A stretch of 64,000 nucleotides of DNA from Variovorax boronicumulans NBRC 103145 (GCF_001591345.1 NZ_BCUS01000017.1:1-64000); one strand, 5' to 3'. Shown: positions 32,588-40,751, numbered from the stretch's first letter. Numbers and translations are program-made. The notes: generated by a model from the sequence alone, not told the origin.

Positions 32588-33634
32588 TCAGGGTTTTGCC
32601 GGGGGCATGGTGGCGCCCGCGCCACGGGTGCGCCAGACGGTGGTCACGGCCAGGCCCTTGCGGAAGAGCAGCGAGTGTTCCTCGACCCAGGTGCGGTCCA
32701 GCCGCAGCCGGCCGTACACCTCGAAATACTGGGTGCCCACACCGTGCTGGGCCGCATTGAAGCGCGAGCCGCCGCTGGGCAGGCCGGCGTTGGCTTCCTC
32801 GATGTTCTTGAAGAAGGAGCGGGTGCGCCGCTCCACCAGCTGGCGCGCGCTGGCGATGCCCAGCGATTCGACGCTCGCGCTGATGGCCTCGGCGCTGGCC
32901 GTGTTGAGGTTGAGCGTGGTGCGCTCCGGCAGGATCGTCACGTAGGGCTCGAGCGCGGCGGCGGTGGCGGGCGAGAGGCCGAGCCACACCAGCTGCGCGA
33001 CCTCCTGCGGCATCAGCGGGGCGCCGCCGGTGTCGGCGCTGGCATCGCCACCGCCGCTGCTGCCGCCACCGCCGCTACCGCCTGAGGCGGCGTCGGTGCT
33101 GCCGGTGTGCAGCGCGCTCGCGAGCCGCGCGGTCATCTGGGTCAGCTCGCCCGCCGGCAGGCCGAGCAGGTTGAAGAGGCGCGTGAAGGTGGCAACGCTG
33201 GCCGGCACCGGCTTGCCGGCGTCCACCAGCGACAGCACGTTGAGCTTGGACTGCGCATCAATGATGCGGCCCGACAGGAAGGCGTCGGGCAGGCCTTCGA
33301 GGTTGTCGCTGGCCACGTTCTTCTCGGCCGACAGGAAGCTGGTGAGGCGGGCTTCCTCGAGCGGCACGGCCCATGGCTCGCCGAGGTGGTCGGGGCCGCC
33401 GGCACGGCCGTCTTCGCCGAGGATCAGGCGCGACCAGTCGAGCGCGCCGATCAGCACCCAGGCCGCCTGCACGCGCGCGCGCTCAGCGCCTTCGACCTCG
33501 GCCGAGCGCCACTGCTGCCAGAGCGCGGCGGCGGAAAAGGTGGCGACCAGCATCACGGTCAGCATGGCGGCGAGCAGTGCGGCGCCGCGCTGGCGGCGTG
33601 TGCTTGCCACGCGATGGCGTTGCGGCGCTGTCAT
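32588..33634 (-). CDS. gspK: Type II secretion minor pseudopilin GspK
   Basis: The 348-residue pseudopilin has a prepilin leader (RRQRG before AALLAAMLTVML). It lacks the Glu at position 5 of the mature protein, as is normal for GspK. The large periplasmic domain contains the paired SAM-like helices (IIDAQSKLNVLSLVDAGKP; TTLNLNTASAEAISASV) and a glycine-serine loop near residues 180-200. It caps the pseudopilus tip with GspI and GspJ. Its start at 33634 overlaps the gspJ stop. Confidence 0.93.
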   Translation of the reverse strand: MTAPQRHRVASTRRQRGAALLAAMLTVMLVATFSAAALWQQWRSAEVEGAERARVQAAWVLIGALDWSRLILGEDGRAGGPDHLGEPWAVPLEEARLTSFLSAEKNVASDNLEGLPDAFLSGRIIDAQSKLNVLSLVDAGKPVPASVATFTRLFNLLGLPAGELTQMTARLASALHTGSTDAASGGSGGGGSSGGGDASADTGGAPLMPQEVAQLVWLGLSPATAAALEPYVTILPERTTLNLNTASAEAISASVESLGIASARQLVERRTRSFFKNIEEANAGLPSGGSRFNAAQHGVGTQYFEVYGRLRLDRTWVEEHSLLFRKGLAVTTVWRTRGAGATMPPAKP

Positions 33635-34311
33635 GAGCGCGGCCCCCCGAGCGTCGGGCGCACCCAGTCGCGCGTGAGCGTGCCCGAGAGCCCGTCGCCG
33701 GGCGGCAGGGTCAACACCAGCCGCACGCCGTCGGGCATGGCGATGAGCGCGCCGGCCGGGTTGGACGGGTTCGCCGCCGCCACGGGCAGCGGCTCCGCCG
33801 GCACCCAGGCGTTGTTGCGGAAGTACGCGAGCTGCCAGCTGTTGACCGGCATCAGCGCCACGTCGGTGGCGCCGCCGGTGGGCGCGGCGCCATCTTGGGC
33901 CCACGCCGCCGCGAGGTTCCAGGCCTGCACCCATTCGCCGCGCGTGGCGAAGGGCGCCGACTGCCAGCGCCGCCAGCGCGTGCCGTCGGCGCCGGGGCGC
34001 AGCGTCCAGGCGACGACCTGCACGGTCGGCGTGCTGGTGTCGCTGCCGCGGCGCGTCATGCGCAGCACGCGGCCGTCCCAGTCGATCGGGCGGGTCTGCG
34101 CGAGCAGGGTGATGGCGTCGAGGTCGGCGCTCCACTGCGCGAGCGTGGCCTGCAGCGTGAGCACCGCGTCGGCGCGCAGCTGGTTCTGCGTGGTGGCGCG
34201 CGACATGCTGTCCAGACCGCGCCAGCTCACCAGCGCGAGCAGCGCCATCACCGCGATGGCGACCAGCAGCTCGATCAACGTGAAGCCGCGTGCGCGCGAA
34301 GGCTTCGTCAT
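33631..34311 (-). CDS. gspJ: Type II secretion minor pseudopilin GspJ
   Basis: The 226-residue protein has the prepilin cleavage motif RGFTLIELLVAIAVMALLAL at residues ~8-27, with Glu at mature position 5. The beta-rich domain carries ATLAQWSADLDAI, characteristic of GspJ. It forms the tip complex with GspI and GspK. Start at 34311 overlaps the gspI stop by one base (TGATG). The longer frame upstream is gspI/gspH in another frame. Confidence 0.92.
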   Translation of the reverse strand: MTKPSRARGFTLIELLVAIAVMALLALVSWRGLDSMSRATTQNQLRADAVLTLQATLAQWSADLDAITLLAQTRPIDWDGRVLRMTRRGSDTSTPTVQVVAWTLRPGADGTRWRRWQSAPFATRGEWVQAWNLAAAWAQDGAAPTGGATDVALMPVNSWQLAYFRNNAWVPAEPLPVAAANPSNPAGALIAMPDGVRLVLTLPPGDGLSGTLTRDWVRPTLGGPRS

Positions 34312-34691
34312 CAGACGCGCCCCACCACGGTCGACACGCGCAGCAGCGGTGCACTGCCTTCGTCGCGCACCTGCACGTCGACGCGCCGGAAATTCGGGTT
34401 GAGCGTGGGCACGGTCGTGGTCGTCACCAGGAAGGTGAGGCCGGCCTGCAGGCAGATGGAGCCCGAGTCGCCGATGGCCGGCATCTGCCGCGACAGGCGC
34501 GCCTTGGCGAGTTCGTTTTCGGCGCACAGGCCGGCCAGCACGAGGTCGGACTGGCGCTGCGCATTGCGCGTGAGCGACATCGTGGCCTGCGAGCCCGCCG
34601 CGAGCGCGAGCGCGACGATGCCCAGCGCGATCAGCACCTCGACCAGCGTGAAGCCATGGCCGGAGCCGGCGCGCCGCAGCCGTTGCGTCAT
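34311..34691 (-). CDS. gspI: Type II secretion minor pseudopilin GspI
   Basis: The 126-residue protein has a prepilin motif HGFTLVEVLIALGIVALALA near residues 12-31. The core LCAENELAKARL is typical of GspI. The start overlaps the gspH stop by four bases. It nucleates the tip complex of the pseudopilus. Confidence 0.92.
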   Translation of the reverse strand: MTQRLRRAGSGHGFTLVEVLIALGIVALALAAGSQATMSLTRNAQRQSDLVLAGLCAENELAKARLSRQMPAIGDSGSICLQAGLTFLVTTTTVPTLNPNFRRVDVQVRDEGSAPLLRVSTVVGRV

Positions 34692-35194
34692 GGCACGGCG
34701 AACACGGTGAAGGGCCGCAGCCCGTCGGTCGCGACGCGCAGCACGCGCGCGGGCGGACCGTCGCTGTGCAGCATGACCTGTTGCGCCGGAATGATGGGGT
34801 CGGGCCCGAGCTGCAGCGCCGCCACCGGCGTGTCGCCGCCCAGCAGGGGCTGGGCCGTGATGCCTGCGTGGGTCCAGCCGGTGGGCAGTGCGCCGGCGGG
34901 CAGGCCGTCGAAGACGAAGCCGCCGCCTTCGACCAGGCGCCAGCGCACCATGACGCCGCTGGCGCGCGACTGGGCACGGGCCGATTCGAGCAGGGCGGCG
35001 AGGCGATCGGCCTCACGGTCGAGCGCGGCGGCGTTGGTGTCGCGCATCGCGAAGCTCACGCTGGCGGTCGCGATGGCGATGATCGCGATCACCACGATCA
35101 GCTCCAGCAGCGTGAAGCCGCGCGCTGCGCGAGGCGGTGGCAGCACCACGCGGCCGGGGGCGATGCGCTTACTGCCAGCTGCCGATGTCGGCAT
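34688..35194 (-). CDS. gspH: Type II secretion minor pseudopilin GspH
   Basis: The 168-residue protein has a prepilin motif RGFTLLELIVVIAIIAIATA after a leader of about 26 residues, unusually long. The family segment ALDREADRLAALLESARAQS follows. The ATG at 35194 lies inside gspG, giving a 26-bp overlap. No alternative in-frame ATG exists before the prepilin motif, so this start is likely but the leader length is odd. Confidence 0.9.
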   Translation of the reverse strand: MPTSAAGSKRIAPGRVVLPPPRAARGFTLLELIVVIAIIAIATASVSFAMRDTNAAALDREADRLAALLESARAQSRASGVMVRWRLVEGGGFVFDGLPAGALPTGWTHAGITAQPLLGGDTPVAALQLGPDPIIPAQQVMLHSDGPPARVLRVATDGLRPFTVFAVP

Positions 35195-35609
35195 TCTTGC
35201 CCTCGCCGCCGCTCTGTCCGTCGGCGCCGAAGGAGAGCACGTCGATTTCGCCCTTGATGCCGGGGTTCATGTACTGGTACGGATGGCCCCAGGGGTCGTT
35301 GGGCAGTTTCTCGACGTAGGGCTTCCAGTTGGGCGCGGCCGGGCCCGCGGTGGGGCGGGTCAGCAGCGACTGCAGGCCCTGCTCGGCGGTCGGGTAGCGC
35401 TGGTTGTCGAGGCGGTAGAGCTTGAGCGCCTGCATCAGGTTGTTGATGTCGGTGCGGGCGGCGGTGACGCGGGCGTCGTCGGCGCGCTCGATCACGTTCG
35501 GCACGATCAGCGCAGCGAGCACGCCGATGATGACAAGCACCACCATGAGTTCGATCAGCGTGAAGCCGCGTTGTGCGGTGCGGGAGACGGAACGAAGGAG
35601 TTTGTTCAT
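35169..35609 (-). CDS. gspG: Type II secretion major pseudopilin GspG
   Basis: The 146-residue protein has prepilin motif RGFTLIELMVVLVIIGVLAA near residues 13-32. The conserved GspG body follows (NNLMQALKLYRLDNQRYPTAEQGL; NDPWGHPYQYMNPG), with the calcium-site loop near the C-terminus. It is the main pseudopilus subunit and the first gene of the minus-strand gsp operon. Start at 35609 (MNKLLRS) gives the normal short leader. A prepilin peptidase gene is not in the window. Confidence 0.95.
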   Translation of the reverse strand: MNKLLRSVSRTAQRGFTLIELMVVLVIIGVLAALIVPNVIERADDARVTAARTDINNLMQALKLYRLDNQRYPTAEQGLQSLLTRPTAGPAAPNWKPYVEKLPNDPWGHPYQYMNPGIKGEIDVLSFGADGQSGGEGKNADIGSWQ

Positions 35610-35659
35610 AGCTTGCGGGGACATGAGGCGGTAAGCGCGCTGCATGATAATCCGCGGCC

Positions 35660-36292
35660 ATGACAAGTCCTTACTCCGCAGCCCGCTGGCATGCCCCACT
35701 TGCAACGACGGGGCTTTGGGCGTTGGCCGCGGGCGCCGCGGTGTTCTGGGCGCTGCGGCTGGCCTCGCCGGCCGACGCCGTGGCCGCTGCGGCCACGATG
35801 CCGCGCGCACCGGTCGCGGCCGATGCCGAGGCGGTGGCCCGGTTGCTGGGCGTGGTCACGGTGACGTCGAACGCCCCCGTGGCGCCGGAGGCTGCGAGCC
35901 GCTTCGCGCTGTCGGGCGTGGTGGCCGACCCGTCGAACCAGGGGGCGGCGCTGATCTCCATCGACGGCAAGCCGCCGCGGCCGTTCCGCGTCGGCTCGAA
36001 GGTCGGCGAGAGCTATGTGTTGCAGTCGGTGGGCGTGCACGCGGCGACGCTCGGTGCCCAGCGCGATGGGCCGGCGGCGTTCACGCTGCAGCTGCCGGTG
36101 CGTGCGCCGCTGAGCATGGGGCTTCCGACGCCGCCTGCCGGTTTGCCCACGGTGTCGCCGGCTGTGCCTGCAGGCCCGTTGCCGGCCACGATGCCGACGA
36201 TGGCGATGCCGCCGCCGCCGCAGCAGCAACTTCCCGCAACAGCGGGCGCTGCGATGGAGCCGCCGCCCCAGGCGCAGACCCCCGCGCAGTAA
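35660..36292 (+). CDS. gspC: Type II secretion protein GspC
   Basis: The 210-residue protein has one N-terminal membrane segment (LATTGLWALAAGAAVFWAL). A homology-region domain follows (ALSGVVADPSNQGAALISIDGKPPRPFRVGSKV; residues ~85-145) that contacts the secretin. The tail is Pro/Ala/Met-rich with no PDZ domain, as in many betaproteobacteria. It is divergent from gspG with only 50 bp between starts, so one short region serves both promoters. Confidence 0.88.
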   Translation: MTSPYSAARWHAPLATTGLWALAAGAAVFWALRLASPADAVAAAATMPRAPVAADAEAVARLLGVVTVTSNAPVAPEAASRFALSGVVADPSNQGAALISIDGKPPRPFRVGSKVGESYVLQSVGVHAATLGAQRDGPAAFTLQLPVRAPLSMGLPTPPAGLPTVSPAVPAGPLPATMPTMAMPPPPQQQLPATAGAAMEPPPQAQTPAQ

Positions 36293-36334
36293 GCGCAGCG
36301 GTCTCTTTCTTTCTCTTCTCTTCCCTTCTTTTCT

Positions 36335-37900
36335 TCAGGCCTGGAGGAACAGGCGGTAGGCCGGGTTGGCCGTTTCCTCGACGCAGGGATAGCCCAGCGT
36401 TTCGAGGAAGCTGTCGAAGGCCGCCGACTCTTCGGCCGGCACCTGCAGGCCCACGAGGATGCGCCCGTAGTCGGCGCCCTGGTTGCGGTAGTGGAACAGG
36501 CTGATGTTCCAGTTCGGCCGCATCAGGCTCAGGAACTTGAGCAGCGCACCGGGACGCTCGGGGAACACGAAACGCAGCAGGCGCTCGTCGTGCGCCAGCC
36601 CCGTGCGGCCGCCCACCAGGTGGCGCAGGTGCTCCTTGGCGAGTTCGTCGTGCGTGAGGTCGAGCGCGTCGAAGCCGTGTTCGATGAAGACCTTCGCGAT
36701 GGTGGCCGACTCGCCACGCGCCGAGGTCGTGAGGCCGACGAACACGTGGGCCTTGGCGGCATCGCTGATGCGGTAGTTGAACTCGGTCACGTTGCGCGGC
36801 GCGCCGCCGGCCGGCAGCTGGCTGATGAGTTCGCAAAAGCGACGGAAGCTGCCGCGCTCTTCGGGGATGGTCACGGCGAACAGCGCTTCGCGTTCCTCGC
36901 CGACCTCGGCCCGCTCGGCCACGAAGCGCAGCCGGTCGAAGTTCATGTTCGCGCCGCACAGGATCGCTGCGTAGGTCTCGCCCTGGCGGCCATGCTCGGC
37001 GGCGTACTGCTTGATGGCCGCCACGGCCAGCGCACCGGCCGGCTCGACGATGCTGCGCGTGTCGACGAACACGTCCTTGATGGCGGCACACACGGCATCG
37101 GTGTCGACCGAGATGTAGCCGTCGACCAGGTTCTGCGCGATGCGGAAGGTTTCCTCGCCGACCAGCTTGACGGCCGTGCCGTCGGAGAACAGGCCGACGT
37201 CGGGCAGGTTCACGCGCTGGTGCGCGGCGACCGATTGCATCATCGCGTCGGAGTCGTTCATCTGGACGCCGATCACCTTGATCTCGGGTCGCACGGCCTT
37301 GATGTAGTTGGCCACGCCGGAGATGAGGCCGCCGCCGCCGATCGCCACGAACACCGCGTCGAGCGGACCCTGGTGCTGGCGCAGGATTTCCATCGCGATG
37401 GTGCCCTGGCCCGCGATGACGTCGGGGTCGTCGAAGGGATGGACGAAGGTCAGGTTCTGCTGCGTCTGCAATTCGAGCGCATGCAGGTAGGCGTCGGAAT
37501 AGCTGTCGCCGTGCAGCACGATCTCGCCGCCGAAACCACGCACTGCATCGATCTTCAATTGCGGCGTGGTCACGGGCATCACGATCACCGCGCGCGTGCC
37601 GAGCTTGCGCGCACCGAGCGCAACGCCTTGCGCGTGATTGCCGGCCGATGCGCAAATCACACCGCTCGCCAATTGCGCTTTGCTCAGGTGTGCCATCTTG
37701 TTATAGGCGCCACGCAGTTTGAAACTGAATACGGGTTGCTGGTCCTCGCGCTTGAGCAACACGGTATTGCCGAGCCGCTCGCTGAGCGAGCGCGCCTTCT
37801 CCAGAGCGGACTCGACGGCCACGTCGTAGACCCGCGCATTGAGGATTTTTCTGAGATAGTCGGCGGGCGTTAACGCCGCAGTAACGGGTGCATTGCGCAA
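36335..37900 (-). CDS. ilvA: Threonine ammonia-lyase, biosynthetic
   Basis: The 521-residue PLP enzyme converts threonine to 2-oxobutyrate at the start of isoleucine synthesis. The PLP-lysine motif SFKLRGAYNKM lies near residue 58. GGGGLISG (phosphate-binding loop) is near 189. Two C-terminal ACT-like regulatory domains span ~330-521, the arrangement of the isoleucine-inhibited form. No in-frame ATG exists at the N-terminus. The best start is a TTG at 37900 behind GGAAAAG, and it aligns with E. coli IlvA. A 17-codon ATG reading frame overlaps this start. Confidence 0.95.
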   Translation of the reverse strand: MRNAPVTAALTPADYLRKILNARVYDVAVESALEKARSLSERLGNTVLLKREDQQPVFSFKLRGAYNKMAHLSKAQLASGVICASAGNHAQGVALGARKLGTRAVIVMPVTTPQLKIDAVRGFGGEIVLHGDSYSDAYLHALELQTQQNLTFVHPFDDPDVIAGQGTIAMEILRQHQGPLDAVFVAIGGGGLISGVANYIKAVRPEIKVIGVQMNDSDAMMQSVAAHQRVNLPDVGLFSDGTAVKLVGEETFRIAQNLVDGYISVDTDAVCAAIKDVFVDTRSIVEPAGALAVAAIKQYAAEHGRQGETYAAILCGANMNFDRLRFVAERAEVGEEREALFAVTIPEERGSFRRFCELISQLPAGGAPRNVTEFNYRISDAAKAHVFVGLTTSARGESATIAKVFIEHGFDALDLTHDELAKEHLRHLVGGRTGLAHDERLLRFVFPERPGALLKFLSLMRPNWNISLFHYRNQGADYGRILVGLQVPAEESAAFDSFLETLGYPCVEETANPAYRLFLQA

Positions 37901-37923
37901 GATCTTTTCCAGGGAGTTTTCAT
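37870..37923 (-). CDS. Possible 17-codon upstream reading frame overlapping the ilvA start
   Basis: An ATG at 37923 opens a 17-codon frame (MKTPWKRSCAMHPLLRR) that ends at 37870, beyond the TTG start of ilvA in another frame. It has no clear Shine-Dalgarno and no run of Ile codons, so it is not a classical attenuator leader. It could couple or dampen translation of ilvA. This is weak evidence from position only. Confidence 0.2.
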   Translation of the reverse strand: MKTPWKRSCAMHPLLRR

Positions 37924-37973
37924 TTGCTAACCATCAATCATAAGAGGCATCGGTATTGCATGCGGGGAATGGC

Positions 37974-39104
37974 ATGGACACAAATGTCATAAACCTATTC
38001 CGCAAGGCTCCTGCTGCAAATGATTCCGGTTTTTTTGCGCGCACCTATCCCGCGATTCATACGCCCGCTAATTCGCTAACAGTTGGGCAGAATTTGTTAT
38101 CAGTTTCTGTCAGTGACCTTTCGAAGGGACTGATGCAGGCCGAGGCCGCGCGCGTGCAACGCGGCGAAATCGGACGGCCCACATGGCAGGTCATGGGCAA
38201 CAGATTGCGCGCGCACATCGTTCCGTTGCTGGGCGATGTGCCGGTGGCTGTGTTCACGACCGCGGACGTGCAGCGCCTGATCGATCACCTCGGCGGACAA
38301 GGCTTTACGAGCACGACGATCGCGCAGTACCTCGTGTTGCTGCGCAAGGTGGTCATGCATGGCGTGCACGTTGGTGCATTGCGCGAGGCCCCCGTGTTTC
38401 CGAAGGTCAAGGTGCGCAGTCAACCGCGCGGCAGCTTCAGCGTGGCGGAGTACCGTGCGCTGATCGCGGCGGCGCGCAGCTTGCGCGGCCATTCGCACCC
38501 GGTGCTGGATCGGCTGACGGCCGGCGAACGTTTCTGGATTGCTCGTGAGTTGCTCGTCATGCCCGACGAGCTGCCGTGGCTGATCCGCTGGATGGTCAAC
38601 ACCTTCGTGCGCCCCGGCGACATCAAGCTCATGAAGCACAAGCACATCGAGGTGGTGCGAGGCAAGCATGTCTACCTGCGGATGAACCTGCCGGAGACCA
38701 AGCGGCACAGCCAGCCCATCGTGAGCCTGCGACCTGCCGTTCGTGTCTATGAATGTCTGCTCGCGTACCGCGAGACGCATGGCTTCAGTGGGGCGGAAGA
38801 CTACATCTTCATGCCGCACTTGAAGAACCGCGAGCACGCGCTGGCGGTTCTCAATTTCTTCTTTCACTGGGTGCTCGAAAAGACCGGTCTCGAGAAAGGA
38901 CCGCTGGGTCAGTCGAGGACGCTGTACTGCTTGCGCCATACGGCCATCACGTTGCGGCTCTTGTATGGACAGGGGATCGACATGCTGACGCTTGCGCGCA
39001 ACGCGCGAACGAGCGTCAACATGGTCGAGCGTTTCTACGCATCGGTGCTGAGCGGAGAAATGAATGTGGGGCTGCTGCAGAGCAGGCGTGGCCGGATGAA
39101 TTGA
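37974..39104 (+). CDS. Tyrosine recombinase / phage-type integrase
   Basis: The 376-residue site-specific recombinase has an N-terminal SAM-like core-binding domain (~70-165) and a catalytic domain. Conserved residues visible are Arg in NTFVRPGDIKL, a likely Lys in NLPETKRHS, Arg-His in YCLRHTAIT and Tyr in MVERFYA. The YxLRHT and TSVNMVE pattern is usual in one family of proteobacterial integrases, so I do not call it inactive. The ATG at 37974 is used; a TTG at 37956 is possible. The first ~150 bases are AT-rich compared with neighbours, suggesting acquisition. No attachment site or cargo is seen. Confidence 0.82.
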   Translation: MDTNVINLFRKAPAANDSGFFARTYPAIHTPANSLTVGQNLLSVSVSDLSKGLMQAEAARVQRGEIGRPTWQVMGNRLRAHIVPLLGDVPVAVFTTADVQRLIDHLGGQGFTSTTIAQYLVLLRKVVMHGVHVGALREAPVFPKVKVRSQPRGSFSVAEYRALIAAARSLRGHSHPVLDRLTAGERFWIARELLVMPDELPWLIRWMVNTFVRPGDIKLMKHKHIEVVRGKHVYLRMNLPETKRHSQPIVSLRPAVRVYECLLAYRETHGFSGAEDYIFMPHLKNREHALAVLNFFFHWVLEKTGLEKGPLGQSRTLYCLRHTAITLRLLYGQGIDMLTLARNARTSVNMVERFYASVLSGEMNVGLLQSRRGRMN

Positions 39105-39112
39105 GGAAGGAC

Positions 39113-39140
39113 AAAAAACCGCCCGGCTTGAACCGGGCGG
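39113..39140 (-). terminator. Intrinsic terminator of the minus-strand porin gene
   Basis: On the minus strand CCGCCCGG, loop TTCAAG, CCGGGCGG is followed by six T. The 8-bp stem is at 39119-39126 and 39133-39140. A related hairpin ends the plus-strand porin at 43427-43460. Confidence 0.88.
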
Positions 39141-39198
39141 CTTGAGCGTTTGCAGATTCAAACTGGCGTGGGCCAGCATGTGAATCGACAGTGAACGA

Positions 39199-40533
39199 TC
39201 AGAAGGCGTGACGGATGCCGAAGTCGTAGCCCGTCGAGGTCTTCGGCGTGAAGCCGTTGCCGGTGCCTTGGAAGCTCGGGCCGCCGACGGTCAGCGATGC
39301 GCCGTTCTTGTTGCTCACGCGGGCAACGGTGGCGTACAGGGCCGTGCGCTTCGACAGGTTGTGCACGTAGCCGATGGCCAGCTTGTTGGCCTTCTTGTCG
39401 GCGGGCAGCACTTCCCACGGGTTGCGGGCAACCAGGTTCTCGTCGTACTTGACGCTCGAGTATGAAGCGCGGATCAGGCCAGCACCGACCGGCACGGTCA
39501 CGCCCAGCAGGTAGCCGGTCAGGTCGATGTCCGGACGGCCGCCGAGGTACGGTTCGACTTCGTAGTCAACCTTGTTCTTGGCGCGCGACAGTTCACCGAA
39601 CAGCTTCACGGGACCGAAGTCGTACGAAGCGCCCAGGTTCAGCGTGTTGACCTTGGTGGTCGTGCCGACGTAGAACTGATCGCCGACGGTGCTGCTGCCG
39701 TAAGCCAGTGCAACATCCAGGGGGCCGTTGGCGTAGCCGAAGCGGCCGCCGACATAGCGACCGGTGCGCGAGGCGTTTTCCGTGAGGGGCGTTGCGGTGC
39801 CGGGGCTGTACTTGGTCTTCTCGTGGAAGCCGTACATCACCTGGCCGTAGAAACCACCCAGGTTCGGCGGCAGGAAGTAGCCGATGCTGTTGCCGGCGCG
39901 AACGTAGTTGCTGCCACCAGCATCGGGGAGCTGCGGAACGTTCTTGAGGGCATCGGGAAGCTTCTTGCCGTCGGCATAGCCGGTGAAGCCGCCGAATGCG
40001 CCATTGGCTGTGTTGACCAGGTTGGAGCCGACGCCATTGGTGCCGAACGGGTCGAACACGGTGTCGTTCCAGAACGTCGGGGTGTAGTCGCGGCCGAGGC
40101 GGACTTCACCGAACCCGCCCGACAGGCTCACGGTCGAACGGCGCGTGAATGTCGAGACGCCCGTCTGTCCATCGTCGTTGCTGATCGGGGCTTCGAGCCA
40201 GAAGCTGGCGGCCAGGCCACCACCGAGGTCTTCCGTGCCACGGAAGCCCAGACGGCTGGAGTTGTAGCCCGAGTGGGCCAGTTCACGGCGGCTCGCCTTG
40301 ATGCTGCCGCGGTTCAGGTAGAACGGGTTGTAGATGGGGAAGCCGAGCCGGTCGTACGTGACGCCGTTGCCCAGGTCACGCGAGGTGGACGAGTAGCCGC
40401 TGATCGACGCGTCGACCACACCAAACAGCGTGACGGACGACTGAGCCGAGGCAACACCGGCAACAGCCAGGGCAGCCAGAGCAGCTGCCCTTTCGCGGTG
40501 GACGGCTAGAGTGGCGCGGCCATCGGGGCGCAC
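39199..40533 (-). CDS. Gram-negative porin, copy with a replaced 5' end
   Basis: An outer-membrane trimeric porin of the OmpC-like betaproteobacterial family (QSSVTLFGVVDASISGY; LGFRGTEDLGGGLAASF; FGEVRLGRDYTP; terminal FGIRHAF with the C-terminal Phe). It is a close paralogue of the porin at 42142-43386. Homology starts abruptly at about codon 6 of the signal peptide. The MKKSLV start, Shine-Dalgarno and leader seen in the paralogue are missing. The only extension is from a GTG at 40533 giving a non-signal-like N-terminus. It also lies directly behind a terminator. It may be silent or depend on an unusual start. Confidence 0.75.
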   Translation of the reverse strand: MRPDGRATLAVHRERAAALAALAVAGVASAQSSVTLFGVVDASISGYSSTSRDLGNGVTYDRLGFPIYNPFYLNRGSIKASRRELAHSGYNSSRLGFRGTEDLGGGLAASFWLEAPISNDDGQTGVSTFTRRSTVSLSGGFGEVRLGRDYTPTFWNDTVFDPFGTNGVGSNLVNTANGAFGGFTGYADGKKLPDALKNVPQLPDAGGSNYVRAGNSIGYFLPPNLGGFYGQVMYGFHEKTKYSPGTATPLTENASRTGRYVGGRFGYANGPLDVALAYGSSTVGDQFYVGTTTKVNTLNLGASYDFGPVKLFGELSRAKNKVDYEVEPYLGGRPDIDLTGYLLGVTVPVGAGLIRASYSSVKYDENLVARNPWEVLPADKKANKLAIGYVHNLSKRTALYATVARVSNKNGASLTVGGPSFQGTGNGFTPKTSTGYDFGIRHAF

Positions 40534-40536
40534 AAA

Positions 40537-40631
40537 GAAAAAAGCCCCGAGTCTTGCGACTCGGGGCTAAATCCACCAATTGGAAGGGTGGAGGAGACAA
40601 CTGGGTGCGCACCATGAAGTGCGCAGCAATG
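40537..40631 (-). ncRNA. Candidate small RNA with anti-Shine-Dalgarno tract
   Basis: A sigma-70-like promoter and an intrinsic terminator bracket about 95 nt. The predicted RNA has a first stem TGCGCAC / GTGCGCA (7 bp), then an exposed GTCTCCTCC. A second stem TCCACC / GGTGGA and the terminator hairpin follow. CTCCTCC is complementary to the consensus Shine-Dalgarno, as in trans-acting sRNAs that block ribosome binding. A frame beginning ATGGTGCGC runs through it but looks random. The family is not recognised. Confidence 0.6.
40538..40568 (-). terminator. Intrinsic terminator of the candidate small RNA
   Basis: On the minus strand AGCCCCGAGTC, loop GCAA, GACTCGGGGCT is followed by TTTTTTC. 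The perfect 11-bp stem is at 40543-40553 and 40558-40568. It ends only a few bases before the GTG of the porin frame. Confidence 0.88.
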
Positions 40632-40637
40632 AAATAG

Positions 40638-40668
40638 AGTATACCCACCCTTTGTTGCGATGCAACAA
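40638..40668 (-). promoter_or_regulatory. Sigma-70-like promoter of the small RNA, with palindrome over the -35
   Basis: On the minus strand TTGCAT (40665-40660) and TATACT (40643-40638) are separated by 16 bp, close to consensus. A perfect 7-bp dyad TTGTTGC/GCAACAA (40652-40668) covers the -35 box. A similar dyad lies upstream of the other porin at 41944-41963. Confidence 0.68.
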
Positions 40669-40751
40669 GCAGGCGATGCTTTTCCCACACACAAGTTGAT
40701 GTTTGGTGCGCATTTTTCCGCACGAATTCATCCCAATTGGAGCTGAACACC

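Noticed and set aside
37974-39104. Recombinase thought inactive because HxxR reads YCLR and the second His is missing
   Set aside because: The same Tyr-x-Leu-Arg-His and Thr-Ser-Val patterns are usual in one integrase family, so loss of activity cannot be claimed.
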